From Limibacterium fermenti (lineage in GTDB: Bacteria; Bacteroidota; Bacteroidia; Bacteroidales; Dysgonomonadaceae): DNA of 64,000 nt. Shown one piece after another: positions 40,989 to 49,643 of this stretch; the stretch's first letter is position 1; each line of letters starts with the position of its first letter. Location: assembly GCF_041902845.1 (NCBI RefSeq), contig NZ_CP159486.1:2356001-2420000 (forward strand), given 5' to 3'. The notes under the pieces were generated by a model, which saw nothing but the letters and a program-made list of their open reading frames with translations, ran no database searches and was not told the DNA's origin. Made by a program: the position numbers and the translations under genes.

Positions 40989-41132
40989 TTATTTATCTGC
41001 CTTATCGTCTTCTTTGTGAGGCAATAATTTATCCAAACCGCGTATCAATAGGTAAAAGAGGGCCATAAAAACGAATACACCCACAATTCCCAGACCCGCT
41101 ATTTCTAATGCTTGCTTAAGTACTAATGTCAT
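40989..41132 (-). CDS. Small membrane anchor, probable OadG/MmdD-like N-terminal part
   Basis: 47 residues: an N-terminal amphipathic stretch, one transmembrane helix (AGLGIVGVFVFMALFYLLI) and a charged tail (HKEDDKADK). This matches the N-terminal anchor of the gamma/delta subunit of sodium-pumping decarboxylases. The matching cytosolic part seems to be encoded separately at 42,791-43,054. It is the last gene of the methylmalonyl-CoA decarboxylase operon, 13 bp after mmdB. Confidence 0.65.
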   Translation of the reverse strand: MTLVLKQALEIAGLGIVGVFVFMALFYLLIRGLDKLLPHKEDDKADK

Positions 41133-41144
41133 ATCTTTCTATTT

Positions 41145-42296
41145 TTATGCAAATAACGGAACTAATGTCAAAATGATACCTCCCACAATTACCGAACCGA
41201 TCTGTCCGCCTACATTGGCGCTGATAGCCGGCATAAGGAGATAGTTGTAAGGATCTTCTTTTTGTCCCATCTGATGAATAACACGCGCCGACATCGGGAA
41301 AGCCGATATACCGCATGCGCCGACCATAGGATTGATCTTATTCCCCTCCTTTCGGAACAGGTTTAAGAACTTGGCAAAAAGAACACCTCCAAACGTGTCG
41401 AATACGAACGCAAACAATCCCAAAGCGATAATCACCAACGTGTCGACACGGATGAACCGATCGGCCGTCATCGTGCTGGCAATGGTAATCCCTAATAAAA
41501 GCGTTACCAGGTTCGAGAGTTCGTTTTGAGCCGCTTTGGAAAGATTGTTCAACACGCCACACTCACGTATCAGGTTGCCGAACATAAGGAAACCGATCAA
41601 TGCCAACGAAGAGGGAGCAATAATACCGGCAGCAATCGTCACCACAATGGGGAAAGCGATCAATGCCTTTTTCGAAATCACTTTGTTCGACACATTTGTC
41701 ATCCGGATCAACCGTTCTTTCCGCGTAGTCAACGACCGTATCACGGGCGGCTGAATGATGGGCACTAATGCCATATAAGAATACGCAGCAACCGAAATCG
41801 GCCCTAATAAGTCAGGGGCGAAACGCGATGCGACAACAATGGAGGTAGGCCCGTCGGCAGCGCCGATAATCCCGATAGAGGCCGCTTCTCTCAGGTCGTA
41901 TCCCAACACGGCGGCCAGCACCATTGTGAGAAAGATCCCGAATTGGGCCGCGGCTCCGAATAATAATAACGACGGATTGCGGAACAAAGGGGAAAAATCA
42001 ATCATCGCCCCTACAGCCACAAAGATCAGTAACGGAAAGATCTCGGTCGCAATACCGGCGTTAAAAAACACATTCAGCACACCTTCCACCGCTTCGCCCG
42101 TTGCCGGGTCGATCTGAGAGATGGCGGAGGACCACGGAATATTCACTAAAATGGCGCCGAAGCCCATCGGCAGCAATAAATTAGGCTCATAATTCTTGAC
42201 AATAGCCAAATATATCAAAATGAGTCCCACGGCAATCATGACCAAGTGTTGCCAGGTCATTCCCGCAATAGCGGGTAAAAGTTCTTCAAATCCCAT
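41145..42296 (-). CDS. mmdB: Methylmalonyl-CoA/oxaloacetate decarboxylase beta subunit (sodium pump)
   Basis: 383 residues, polytopic membrane protein with about 9-11 helices. The conserved IGIIGAADGPTSIVV segment (about 140-154, with the functional Asp) and FAFVFDTFGGVLFAKFLNLF identify the beta subunit, which decarboxylates carboxybiotin and exports Na+. It converts the free energy of methylmalonyl-CoA decarboxylation into a sodium gradient. Flanked by the biotin carrier and the small anchor protein. Confidence 0.93.
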   Translation of the reverse strand: MGFEELLPAIAGMTWQHLVMIAVGLILIYLAIVKNYEPNLLLPMGFGAILVNIPWSSAISQIDPATGEAVEGVLNVFFNAGIATEIFPLLIFVAVGAMIDFSPLFRNPSLLLFGAAAQFGIFLTMVLAAVLGYDLREAASIGIIGAADGPTSIVVASRFAPDLLGPISVAAYSYMALVPIIQPPVIRSLTTRKERLIRMTNVSNKVISKKALIAFPIVVTIAAGIIAPSSLALIGFLMFGNLIRECGVLNNLSKAAQNELSNLVTLLLGITIASTMTADRFIRVDTLVIIALGLFAFVFDTFGGVLFAKFLNLFRKEGNKINPMVGACGISAFPMSARVIHQMGQKEDPYNYLLMPAISANVGGQIGSVIVGGIILTLVPLFA

Positions 42297-42310
42297 ATTA
42301 CTTTTATTGA

Positions 42311-42757
42311 TTATCCGATTACTACCAAATTATCACCTTCTTGAACCGACTGTCCCATCTGCACCAATATTTCCGTTACGGAGCCGTCGGCATTTGCCAA
42401 GACATTATTCTCCATCTTCATTGCTTCCAGAATGAGGATAGTCTGCCCTTTCTTCACCGTGTCACCCACTTTGCAGCGAATACCCACGATGGTTCCGGGT
42501 AGCGGAGATTTAACGGCAGCTTTACCGGCAGCAGCAGATGTTGCTTTGGGGGCGGCAGGAATAGCAGCACTTTGAACGGGTGCGGCCGAAGCGGCACGTG
42601 CGGGACGCTTAACAGGCGCAGCTTTCGTAACCGGTGCTTTTTCCGTCTCCACTTTATAAAGAGTACCGTTTACTTCTACATCCAGCACAGAACCTTCCGA
42701 ATCATTCACAACGACTTTGTATTCATTGCCATTGACCTTATATTTGAACTCTTTCAT
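42311..42757 (-). CDS. mmdC: Biotin carboxyl carrier subunit of the decarboxylase
   Basis: 148 residues. A short N-terminal domain, a long Ala/Pro/Lys-rich linker (about 50-80) and a C-terminal biotinyl domain with EAMKMENN; Lys114 is the biotinylation site. Shuttles carboxybiotin between the carboxyltransferase and the beta subunit. Part of the mce-mmdA operon. Confidence 0.93.
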   Translation of the reverse strand: MKEFKYKVNGNEYKVVVNDSEGSVLDVEVNGTLYKVETEKAPVTKAAPVKRPARAASAAPVQSAAIPAAPKATSAAAGKAAVKSPLPGTIVGIRCKVGDTVKKGQTILILEAMKMENNVLANADGSVTEILVQMGQSVQEGDNLVVIG

Positions 42758-42790
42758 ATGTATTGTTCTTTATTAAAAATTAAAATGCAT

Positions 42791-43054
42791 TTATCTTTTA
42801 TCGGGAAGTTGACGTAATGTCTGAATCTTGGAGCTCCACGGCGAATAGTCGTGCTGCGCATATTCTATGGTCAACACGCCGCTTTCCACATCGTGTACAT
42901 CCTGATCCAATTCATAAAGGGCGGCAGCAATAACGGCTGCAACCTCCGCGTTCAAACCCGCATTTTGCGGTTCTTCCTGCAACGGCGCCGTGGAAGCATT
43001 TTCCACTTCAGGCGCCGAAGATTTTTTATTTCGTTTAAATAGACTCATACCCAT
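42791..43054 (-). CDS. Small cytosolic subunit, probable OadG/MmdD-like C-terminal part
   Basis: 87 residues without a membrane helix. The middle (NAEVAAVIAAALYELDQDVHDVESGVLTIE) and the end (YSPWSSKIQTLRQLP) resemble the C-terminal part of decarboxylase gamma/delta subunits, which bind the carboxyltransferase. It lies 6 bp downstream of mmdA. Together with the 47-residue anchor at 40,989 it appears to replace one normal two-domain subunit. Confidence 0.6.
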   Translation of the reverse strand: MGMSLFKRNKKSSAPEVENASTAPLQEEPQNAGLNAEVAAVIAAALYELDQDVHDVESGVLTIEYAQHDYSPWSSKIQTLRQLPDKR

Positions 43055-43060
43055 ACAGAT

Positions 43061-44617
43061 TTATAAAGGTAAGTTATCATGCTTCTTAGCCGGATTCGTC
43101 AGCTTTTTATTACGCAATTGATGCAAAGCGCGAATCACACGGAAACGGGTATTACGCGGTTCGATCACATCGTCGATATACCCATAGCGGGCAGCTTCAT
43201 ACGGATTGCAGAAGAGGTCGTTATACTCTTTCTTCTTCGCCTCCACCACTTCGGCTTTCTGATCGCCGGCAGCGGCAATCTCTTTACTGTACAGCACTTC
43301 GATAGCGCCATCGGCACCCATCACGGCTATTTCGGCAGAAGGCCATGCATAGTTGATATCACCACGCAGTTGCTTGCAACTCATTACAATGTGAGCGCCG
43401 CCATACGATTTGCGCAACGTAACGGTAATTTTCGGCACGGTGGCTTCTCCGTAAGCATACAGCAATTTCGCTCCATGAACGATCACGCCACCGTACTCTT
43501 GACCGGTACCGGGTAAGAATCCGGGAACGTCGACCAACGTAACAATAGGAATATTAAAGGCATCGCAAAAACGCACAAAACGCGCACCTTTGCGTGAAGC
43601 ATTGATATCGAGTACTCCCGCCAAATATTTAGGTTGATTGGCTACAATACCGACCGATTGTCCGTCGAAGCGGGCGAAACCCACAATGATATTCTTGGCA
43701 TAATCGGCATGTACTTCCAGGAACTCGCCGTTATCGACAACGGAGCCAATAACTTCATACATATTATAAGGCCGGTTACCGTTATCCGGAATGATTTCGT
43801 TCAACAAATCATCGGCACGGTCTATCGGATCGTCATTTTCTACACGCGGAGCCTCTTCCATATTATTTTGAGGAATATAACTCAACAGAGAACGGATGAG
43901 TTGGAAGCCGTCTTCTTCTGTTTCAACCGAGAAATGAGCCACTCCCGATTTAGTGGTATGTACGGATGCCCCACCCAAGTTTTCCTGAGTAACATCTTCG
44001 CCCAATACGGTTTTCACAACCTTCGGGCCGGTAAGGAACATATAAGACGTTCCTTGAGTCATAATATTAAAGTCGGTAAGGGCAGGCGAATAAACAGCTC
44101 CTCCGGCACAAGGCCCGAAGATACCGGATATTTGAGGGATCACACCCGAAGCAAGAATATTCCGCTGGAAAATTTCGGCATATCCCGCCAACGCGTTAAT
44201 GCCTTCTTGAATACGGGCACCTCCCGAATCATTGATTCCGATAACGGGTGCGCCCATCTTCATGGCTTGGTCCATTACCTTGCATATTTTTTTCGATTGC
44301 ATTTCGGACAACGATCCACCCGATACGGTAAAGTCTTGTGCAAAAATATACACCAATCGACCGTCTATCGTTCCATATCCGGTAACCACTCCGTCACCGA
44401 GATATTTTTTCTTTTCCATCCCGAAATTGTGGCAACGATGTTCCACAAACATATCGAATTCTTCGAAACTGCCTTCATCCAAAAGCATGGCAATACGTTC
44501 GCGGGCGGTATATTTACCTTTTTGGTGCTGCGACTCTATTCTTTTTTCGCCTCCTCCCAAGCGAGCTTTTTCACGCAATTGAATAAGTTCTTTAATCTTT
44601 TCAAGTTGTCGGCTCAT
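43061..44617 (-). CDS. mmdA: Methylmalonyl-CoA decarboxylase alpha subunit (carboxyltransferase)
   Basis: 518 residues, typical carboxyltransferase. Signatures include KIDGRLVYIFAQDFTVSGGSLSE-type loops (GTIDGRLVYIFAQDFTVSGG), GGARIQEGINALAGYAEIF, FLTGPKVVKTVLGEDV, GGASVHTTKSGVAHF and the C-terminal LRKSYGGAHIVMSCKQLRGD. Transfers the carboxyl group from methylmalonyl-CoA to biotin on the carrier. Propionyl-CoA carboxylase beta chains look alike, but the neighbouring beta-subunit gene and epimerase favour the decarboxylase role in propionate formation. Confidence 0.9.
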   Translation of the reverse strand: MSRQLEKIKELIQLREKARLGGGEKRIESQHQKGKYTARERIAMLLDEGSFEEFDMFVEHRCHNFGMEKKKYLGDGVVTGYGTIDGRLVYIFAQDFTVSGGSLSEMQSKKICKVMDQAMKMGAPVIGINDSGGARIQEGINALAGYAEIFQRNILASGVIPQISGIFGPCAGGAVYSPALTDFNIMTQGTSYMFLTGPKVVKTVLGEDVTQENLGGASVHTTKSGVAHFSVETEEDGFQLIRSLLSYIPQNNMEEAPRVENDDPIDRADDLLNEIIPDNGNRPYNMYEVIGSVVDNGEFLEVHADYAKNIIVGFARFDGQSVGIVANQPKYLAGVLDINASRKGARFVRFCDAFNIPIVTLVDVPGFLPGTGQEYGGVIVHGAKLLYAYGEATVPKITVTLRKSYGGAHIVMSCKQLRGDINYAWPSAEIAVMGADGAIEVLYSKEIAAAGDQKAEVVEAKKKEYNDLFCNPYEAARYGYIDDVIEPRNTRFRVIRALHQLRNKKLTNPAKKHDNLPL

Positions 44618-44685
44618 ATAAAATGTTTTTTATTATTTGATAAATAGTACAAGTTTACTTCTTTCTTTTTACTCGTAAGAAATCA

Positions 44686-45090
44686 TTACGGATGTTCACA
44701 GAGTTCGGTTAGGACTCCTCCCGTCGATTTGGGATGAAGAAAAGCAATCTGCAATCCTTCGGCACCCGGACGCGTTTGGTGGTCAATCAGTCGAACACCT
44801 TTAGCCTCTACTTCTTTCAAAGCTTCGTTCACCGCCTTCGTCGCATACGCAATGTGATGAATACCCTCGCCTCTCTTTTCGATAAATTTAGCGATGGTGC
44901 TTTCGGGACCAGTGGGTTCCAACAGTTCGATCTTCGTTTGCCCCACTTTAAAGAAAGCGGTTTTTACTTTTTGATCCTCTACGGTTTCCACGTTATAACA
45001 TTTCAACCCTAAGATTCCTTCGTAGTAAGGAAGTTGTTCTTCGATGCTTTTTACAGCAATTCCAATGTGTTCAATGTGTGTAATTTCCAT
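44686..45090 (-). CDS. mce: Methylmalonyl-CoA epimerase
   Basis: 134 residues, a single VOC-fold protein: HIEHIGIAVKSIEEQLPYYEGILGL, KVGQTKIELLEPTG, GEGIHHIAYAT.N and HPKSTGGVLTELCEH carry the metal-binding His/Glu set. Interconverts R- and S-methylmalonyl-CoA. First gene of the six-gene propionate operon mce-mmdA-(87 aa)-mmdC-mmdB-(47 aa). Promoter TAACTTTG at 45,120-45,127. Confidence 0.94.
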   Translation of the reverse strand: MEITHIEHIGIAVKSIEEQLPYYEGILGLKCYNVETVEDQKVKTAFFKVGQTKIELLEPTGPESTIAKFIEKRGEGIHHIAYATKAVNEALKEVEAKGVRLIDHQTRPGAEGLQIAFLHPKSTGGVLTELCEHP

Positions 45091-45119
45091 ATCAATTTAT
45101 TTTTATTTGACTTCGTGCG

Positions 45120-45127
45120 CAAAGTTA
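45120..45127 (-). promoter_or_regulatory. -7 element of the mce-mmd operon
   Basis: TAACTTTG on the minus strand, about 30 bp before the mce start codon. Confidence 0.65.
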
Positions 45128-45195
45128 CTGTTTTAATACGTAAAACAGAACAACAAAACAGACTTATTTTTTGTGATTTTATCTCCCGTAAAGCA

Positions 45196-46182
45196 TTAAA
45201 TCGAAGAAATAAGCAATACTTCGCGTAACTCTTCACTTATTTCGCGTTCTTTCTTTATCGCCCGTTTAAACGGAACATAGTCGATTTCATTTTCACGAAT
45301 ACCGATCATGACGTTGCGTTGGTTTTCGAGCAATGCCTGTATGGCCGCAATACCCATCCGGCTGGCGAGTATGCGGTCTTGCGCCGACGGCGAACCACCT
45401 CGCTGCAAGTGTCCGAGAATAGAAACACGTACATCGTATTGGGGATATTCTTGTTTTACCCGTTCGGCCAATTGAAGGGCGCCTCCGGTAATCTCACCTT
45501 CCGTAACTAATATGATGCTACTGTTTTTTGATTTGCGGAATCCCTGTTCAATAAGTTCTCCCAATTGGTCCTTCTTCAAACTGATTTCAGGGATAATGGC
45601 AGCTTCGGCTCCGGCCGCGATGGCGCTGTTAAGGGCAAGAAAGCCGCAGTTACGTCCCATCACTTCGATGAAGAATAATCGCTCGTGCGAGGTGGCGGTA
45701 TCCCGGATTTTATCGACGGATTGCATGATGGTGTTTAGAGCCGTATCGTATCCGATAGTGACATCCGTACCATTCAGGTCGTTATCGATGGTGCCGGGTA
45801 GCCCGACAATAGGAATATCATACTCATTGCCAAAGATACTGGCGCCGGTAAGCGACCCGTCGCCCCCTATGACCACCAATGCATCGATACCATGCTTTTG
45901 CATGTTCTCAAAGGCCACCTTACGTCCTTCGGGATCCATAAACTCCGCTGAACGGGCGGTTTTAAGAATCGTGCCGCCTTGCTGAATAATATTGCTGACG
46001 CTATTCGTCTTGAACTCTTCGATTTCATTACTGATTAATCCTTTGTATCCTCTATAGATACCAAAAACCCGCATATTATTAAAAATCGCGGCGCGCGTCA
46101 CCGAACGAATGGCGGCATTCATACCCGGAGCGTCCCCTCCCGAAGTAAGCACACCGATACTTTTTATACTATAGTCCACCAT
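45196..46182 (-). CDS. pfkA: ATP-dependent 6-phosphofructokinase
   Basis: 328 residues. GVLTSGGDAPGMNAAIR, VVIGGDGSLTGA and GLPGTIDNDLNGTDVTIGYDTA carry ATP and fructose-6-phosphate contacts. Commits hexose to glycolysis. Own promoter (TATCTTTG, 46,242-46,249); the mce-mmd operon lies downstream on the same strand with its own promoter. Confidence 0.96.
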   Translation of the reverse strand: MVDYSIKSIGVLTSGGDAPGMNAAIRSVTRAAIFNNMRVFGIYRGYKGLISNEIEEFKTNSVSNIIQQGGTILKTARSAEFMDPEGRKVAFENMQKHGIDALVVIGGDGSLTGASIFGNEYDIPIVGLPGTIDNDLNGTDVTIGYDTALNTIMQSVDKIRDTATSHERLFFIEVMGRNCGFLALNSAIAAGAEAAIIPEISLKKDQLGELIEQGFRKSKNSSIILVTEGEITGGALQLAERVKQEYPQYDVRVSILGHLQRGGSPSAQDRILASRMGIAAIQALLENQRNVMIGIRENEIDYVPFKRAIKKEREISEELREVLLISSI

Positions 46183-46241
46183 GAAAATGAATATTTAAAT
46201 GTGAAATTTTTCTTTATCGATTTTCCAAAAACAATGAATCG

Positions 46242-46249
46242 CAAAGATA
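46242..46249 (-). promoter_or_regulatory. -7 element of pfkA
   Basis: TATCTTTG on the minus strand, about 60 bp upstream of the start. Confidence 0.65.
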
Positions 46250-46274
46250 TATTTTTTTTGTCAGGGCAACAAAA

Positions 46275-46300
46275 AAAGGCTGCCTAAAAAGCAGCCTTTT
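46275..46300 (-). terminator. ispH terminator overlapping the stop codon
   Basis: On the minus strand AAAAGGCTGC pairs with GCAGCCTTTT and is followed by a T-run. The ispH stop codon (46,284-46,286) lies at the edge of the loop, so the last codons form one arm. Confidence 0.85.
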
Positions 46301-47180
46301 CCACCGACAGTTCGGGCTTGATTTTTATAATGTTTCGTGCGACGGCTTCCATCTGCCACATGGGCGTGGAAGTAGCGCCGCAAATTCCGATTCGTACGTC
46401 TCCTTTCAGCAAATCCGGATCGATTTCATCCGGCGTGTGAATAAAATAGGAATTCGGGTTGGCTTTCTTACACTCGGCAAAGAGCACTTTTCCGTTCGAG
46501 CTTTTTTCTCCGGCGATAAAGAAGATCAGATCGTGGTTCAAAGCGAACTCGCGGATATTCGGCACCCTATTTGAAACCTGCCGGCAAATGGTGTCGAAAA
46601 ACTCAAATTGGGCATCACCCTCCATTCGCGAGGCTATCAGATTACTGATTTCCTGTAATCCGTCGAGCGGTTTAGTCGTTTGGGAGAATAAACTGATATC
46701 GCGGGTAAAATCCAACTTCTCAATATCTTCCTTGTTTTCAATCACGATTGCCGACTCATCGGTTTGACCAAGCAGTCCATTCACTTCCGCATGCCCTTTT
46801 TTGCCGTAAATGACAATCTGTGCATCTTGGTTCGACTTATTGACAAATTTCTTCCGAATTCGCTTTTGCAAACCAAGCACGACCGGACAAGACGCATCGA
46901 TAATCTCGATATTGTTCTCTTTGGCTATTTCGTAGGTACTGGGCGGCTCGCCATGAGCACGCAATAACACCCGCACGTTCCGCAGTTTTTTAAATTGCTC
47001 GTGATCGATTGTCACCAACCCCATCTCGGCGAGACGTTGTACTTCCACATTATTATGAACGATATCCCCCAAGCAATATAGGGTACCGCCTTTTTTCAAT
47101 TCTTCTTCCGCTTTGCTGATGGCTTTCGCCACCCCGAAGCAGCAGCCGGATTGTTTATCTATTTCCAGTTTGTATGCCAT
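46284..47180 (-). CDS. ispH: 4-hydroxy-3-methylbut-2-enyl diphosphate reductase
   Basis: 298 residues from ATG 47,180 (MAYKLEIDKQSGCCFGV); an upstream ATG adds ten residues. The three cluster cysteines are in SGCCFGVAKA, IDASCPVV and DTICRQVSNR, with conserved AHGEPP-type and SSNG motifs. Last step of the MEP isoprenoid pathway, feeding the prenyl synthase seen at 19 kb. The start overlaps the end of cmk by about 26 bp, implying coupling. Confidence 0.96.
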   Translation of the reverse strand: MAYKLEIDKQSGCCFGVAKAISKAEEELKKGGTLYCLGDIVHNNVEVQRLAEMGLVTIDHEQFKKLRNVRVLLRAHGEPPSTYEIAKENNIEIIDASCPVVLGLQKRIRKKFVNKSNQDAQIVIYGKKGHAEVNGLLGQTDESAIVIENKEDIEKLDFTRDISLFSQTTKPLDGLQEISNLIASRMEGDAQFEFFDTICRQVSNRVPNIREFALNHDLIFFIAGEKSSNGKVLFAECKKANPNSYFIHTPDEIDPDLLKGDVRIGICGATSTPMWQMEAVARNIIKIKPELSVEKAAF

Positions 47181-47874
47181 ATTGCTGTATTGTTTTATGA
47201 AACATATCAACGGCCCATTGGAACTGTTCCTGTATATTTACATGCGAATTATCCAGTTCAATGGCGTCCGGCGCTTTTCGTAAAGGACTTTCGGCTCGTG
47301 TGGTATCGCGCAAGTCGCGTTCTTTCACATTGGCTAAGACATCTTCGTAAGTCGCGCTATGATCGCCTTTCTCTTGCATTTCAGCAAACCGCCGTTGAGC
47401 TCGTACTTCAGGAGGCGCCGTAAGAAAGAGTTTTAATTCCGCATCGGGAAATACGACCGTCCCAATATCGCGGCCGTCCATCACAACGCCTTTCTGTTTA
47501 CCCAGTTCCTGCTGTTGGCGGACCAGTTCTCTGCGCACAAAACCGAGTGTGCTCACACGGCTTGCCCCATTCGAGACTTCTAATGTACGGATATCTTTTT
47601 CGACATTTTCCCCGTTTAAATACGTCTCCTGAACACCTTTATCGTTTGTTCGAAAAGTGATGCGAATGCCGGGGATTTGTCTCCGCAACGCATCTTCATC
47701 CAAAGAGTGATTATCCATCCACCCATTGCGAAGGGCATAAAGCGACACCGCACGATACATTGCCCCGCTATCGATATACATATATCCGATTTCCTTAGCC
47801 AATTGTTTAGCCATCGTACTTTTGCCACAAGAGGAATAACCGTCGATGGCAATATTTATTTTATTTTTTTGCAT
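47155..47874 (-). CDS. cmk: Cytidylate kinase
   Basis: 239 residues. P-loop GYSSCGKST near residues 12-20, then GYMYIDSGAMYRAV, VVMDGRDIGTVVFPDAELK and RDTTRAESPLRKAPDA, all standard Cmk motifs. Phosphorylates CMP and dCMP. Operon cmk-ispH; promoter TATCTTTG at 47,906-47,913. Confidence 0.96.
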   Translation of the reverse strand: MQKNKINIAIDGYSSCGKSTMAKQLAKEIGYMYIDSGAMYRAVSLYALRNGWMDNHSLDEDALRRQIPGIRITFRTNDKGVQETYLNGENVEKDIRTLEVSNGASRVSTLGFVRRELVRQQQELGKQKGVVMDGRDIGTVVFPDAELKLFLTAPPEVRAQRRFAEMQEKGDHSATYEDVLANVKERDLRDTTRAESPLRKAPDAIELDNSHVNIQEQFQWAVDMFHKTIQQYGIQTGNR

Positions 47875-47905
47875 GTCGAAAAATAAATCATCATCTAAAC
47901 AATCG

Positions 47906-47913
47906 CAAAGATA
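47906..47913 (-). promoter_or_regulatory. -7 element of cmk
   Basis: TATCTTTG on the minus strand, about 32 bp before the cmk start codon. Confidence 0.65.
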
Positions 47914-47989
47914 GAATGTTTTTTCTTCGCCGTGTTTTAACTAAAATACAAATATATGGCCGGAATGAGTAAAAGAAGAAAAAAAATAA

Positions 47990-47997
47990 TACTTTTG
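47990..47997 (+). promoter_or_regulatory. -7 element of the META-like lipoprotein gene
   Basis: TACTTTTG, about 60 bp upstream of the ATG at 48,059. Confidence 0.6.
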
Positions 47998-48058
47998 CAG
48001 TAACATTTTCTGTTCTTTTTCATCTATATGATAGAGTTTAAACCACAGATATAAAATA

Positions 48059-48544
48059 ATGGGTACAAAACATACAATTCTGTTCGCTTTTATTTTTCTT
48101 AGTTATTTTTTGACGGCCTATTCATGTGCTGAAGAAGTGAGTGAGCATGAGTTGGATTTGCAATCTCCTTACGAAACAGAATGGAAGTTCGAGAAGGATA
48201 TCGAAGGGGACAATCTCTCCAACAACCGTAGATCGACGAACGAAGAAGAGCCGTTTGTCCCTTTTTTACTGAAATTCAATCGCGACAATACCTTTACCGG
48301 CACCTCTTCTAACAATCGGTTCCAAGGCCAATACACCATTAACACCACACGAAGCATTCTCTCCATCATCGACATAGAGAAACAAAACCCCCATTTGATG
48401 GAAACAAAAGAGGGCTTTCGTTATATGGCGAATTTAAAAAATGTAAAATACTATTCCGTATCGTATGCCAACTCCATTAAGGTGTTGCGCCTCTATTACT
48501 CAGACAATAAAGAAAATTACTTACAATACAAAGAGCGAAAATAA
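48059..48544 (+). CDS. META/HslJ-like lipoprotein
   Basis: 161 residues. Signal with lipobox-like TAYSC (Cys23). The mature protein has FLLKFNRDNTFTGTSSNNRFQGQYTINTTRSILSI, the small beta-sheet pattern of META/HslJ proteins, and ends with LRLYYSDNKENYLQY. Envelope lipoprotein of unknown role; stand-alone gene. A hairpin (GCCTCGA/TCGAGGC, 48,569-48,594) follows. Confidence 0.7.
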   Translation: MGTKHTILFAFIFLSYFLTAYSCAEEVSEHELDLQSPYETEWKFEKDIEGDNLSNNRRSTNEEEPFVPFLLKFNRDNTFTGTSSNNRFQGQYTINTTRSILSIIDIEKQNPHLMETKEGFRYMANLKNVKYYSVSYANSIKVLRLYYSDNKENYLQYKERK

Positions 48545-48568
48545 GAAAGTTGTCTAACCGAAACTCTC

Positions 48569-48594
48569 GCCTCGAGTTGTTTTCCTTTCGAGGC
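48569..48594. terminator. Hairpin between the META-like gene and korB
   Basis: GCCTCGA with TCGAGGC (48,569-48,575 and 48,588-48,594), 12-nt T-rich loop, between convergent genes. No long T-run. Confidence 0.6.
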
Positions 48595-48596
48595 TT

Positions 48597-49643
48597 TCAC
48601 TTCACTTCCCACACATTGGGGGAAGACAATAAGAATTCCGTAAATGTTTTCTTCCCTTTTTTCTGACGGACCGTATCGAGTTGTTTTTGATAGGATTCGT
48701 CATACGTCGGAGCCGCTACATTCCTTATTACGCCCAATGCTACCGGCAAATTATCGACATAGCCCATAGTCGCCAGTTTTAAATGCAGCGTATTATCCTG
48801 ACATGAAGCATCGTGCACCAATACATCCTCCATTGTATAACCGTCCTCTCCGATAGTGACCGCTTTTAAACGCCATCCATCAGCGACAATCCCCTGATTG
48901 TTTTCCGTGCCGAAAAGCATTTTTTCTCCCTGTTTTAGAAGAATGGTACGTTCTGCCCGCCACGTACGGTCGGTGATATTTTTATGAATCCCGTCATTAA
49001 AAATGACACAATTCTGCAATACTTCCACCACCGAAGCGCCTTTATGCCTGGCGGCATTCACCAACAAATCGGTTTGGCTTTTCATATCGACATCAATCGC
49101 ACGCCCGAAAAAAGTTCCTCGCGCTCCCAAGCACAATTCGGCAGGATGAAAAGGATCTTCCACCGTACCGTAAGGAGATGTTTTGGATACGAATCCCCTG
49201 TCGGACGTAGGGGAATATTGTCCTTTCGTCAACCCGTAAATTTTATTATTAAAAAGGATGATATTCAAATCGATATTCCGGCGGATAGCATGAATAAAGT
49301 GATTTCCTCCAATGGCGAGCGAATCCCCGTCGCCGGTCACCACCCATACGCTCAGTTGGGGATTGGCAACCTTAACGCCCGTAGCAATCGCCGGCGCCCG
49401 CCCGTGAATACTATGAAAGCCATAGGTATTCATATAATAAGGCAAACGAGACGAACATCCGATGCCGGACACGACCACGGTTTCATGCGGTGGAATGTGC
49501 AATTCGGCCATCGCCTTCTGCAAACAATTCAAAATAGCATGGTCTCCACAACCCGGACACCAACGCACATTACTTCCATTTTTATAATCTTTCGACTGAT
49601 AAGCCGGAACTTCCACTTCCTTTATGTCTATGTTTTCCATCAT
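48597..49643 (-). CDS. korB: 2-oxoglutarate (2-oxoacid):ferredoxin oxidoreductase, beta subunit
   Basis: 348 residues, TPP-binding subunit. RWCPGCGDHAILNC carries cluster cysteines, and TGDGDSLAIGGNHFIHAIRRN with LFNNKIYGLTKGQ is the TPP/Mg motif. Start ATG follows directly after the korA stop. With KorA it oxidises 2-oxoglutarate (or another 2-oxoacid) to the acyl-CoA, or runs in reverse to fix CO2. Two-subunit Kor; no separate ferredoxin-like subunit gene is adjacent. Confidence 0.94.
   Translation of the reverse strand: MMENIDIKEVEVPAYQSKDYKNGSNVRWCPGCGDHAILNCLQKAMAELHIPPHETVVVSGIGCSSRLPYYMNTYGFHSIHGRAPAIATGVKVANPQLSVWVVTGDGDSLAIGGNHFIHAIRRNIDLNIILFNNKIYGLTKGQYSPTSDRGFVSKTSPYGTVEDPFHPAELCLGARGTFFGRAIDVDMKSQTDLLVNAARHKGASVVEVLQNCVIFNDGIHKNITDRTWRAERTILLKQGEKMLFGTENNQGIVADGWRLKAVTIGEDGYTMEDVLVHDASCQDNTLHLKLATMGYVDNLPVALGVIRNVAAPTYDESYQKQLDTVRQKKGKKTFTEFLLSSPNVWEVK

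Noticed and set aside
43634..44647. 337-codon plus-strand open frame
   Set aside because: Antisense to mmdA, which is certain; the peptide has no recognisable features. The same applies to the long antisense frames over the ETF, pnp and korB genes.
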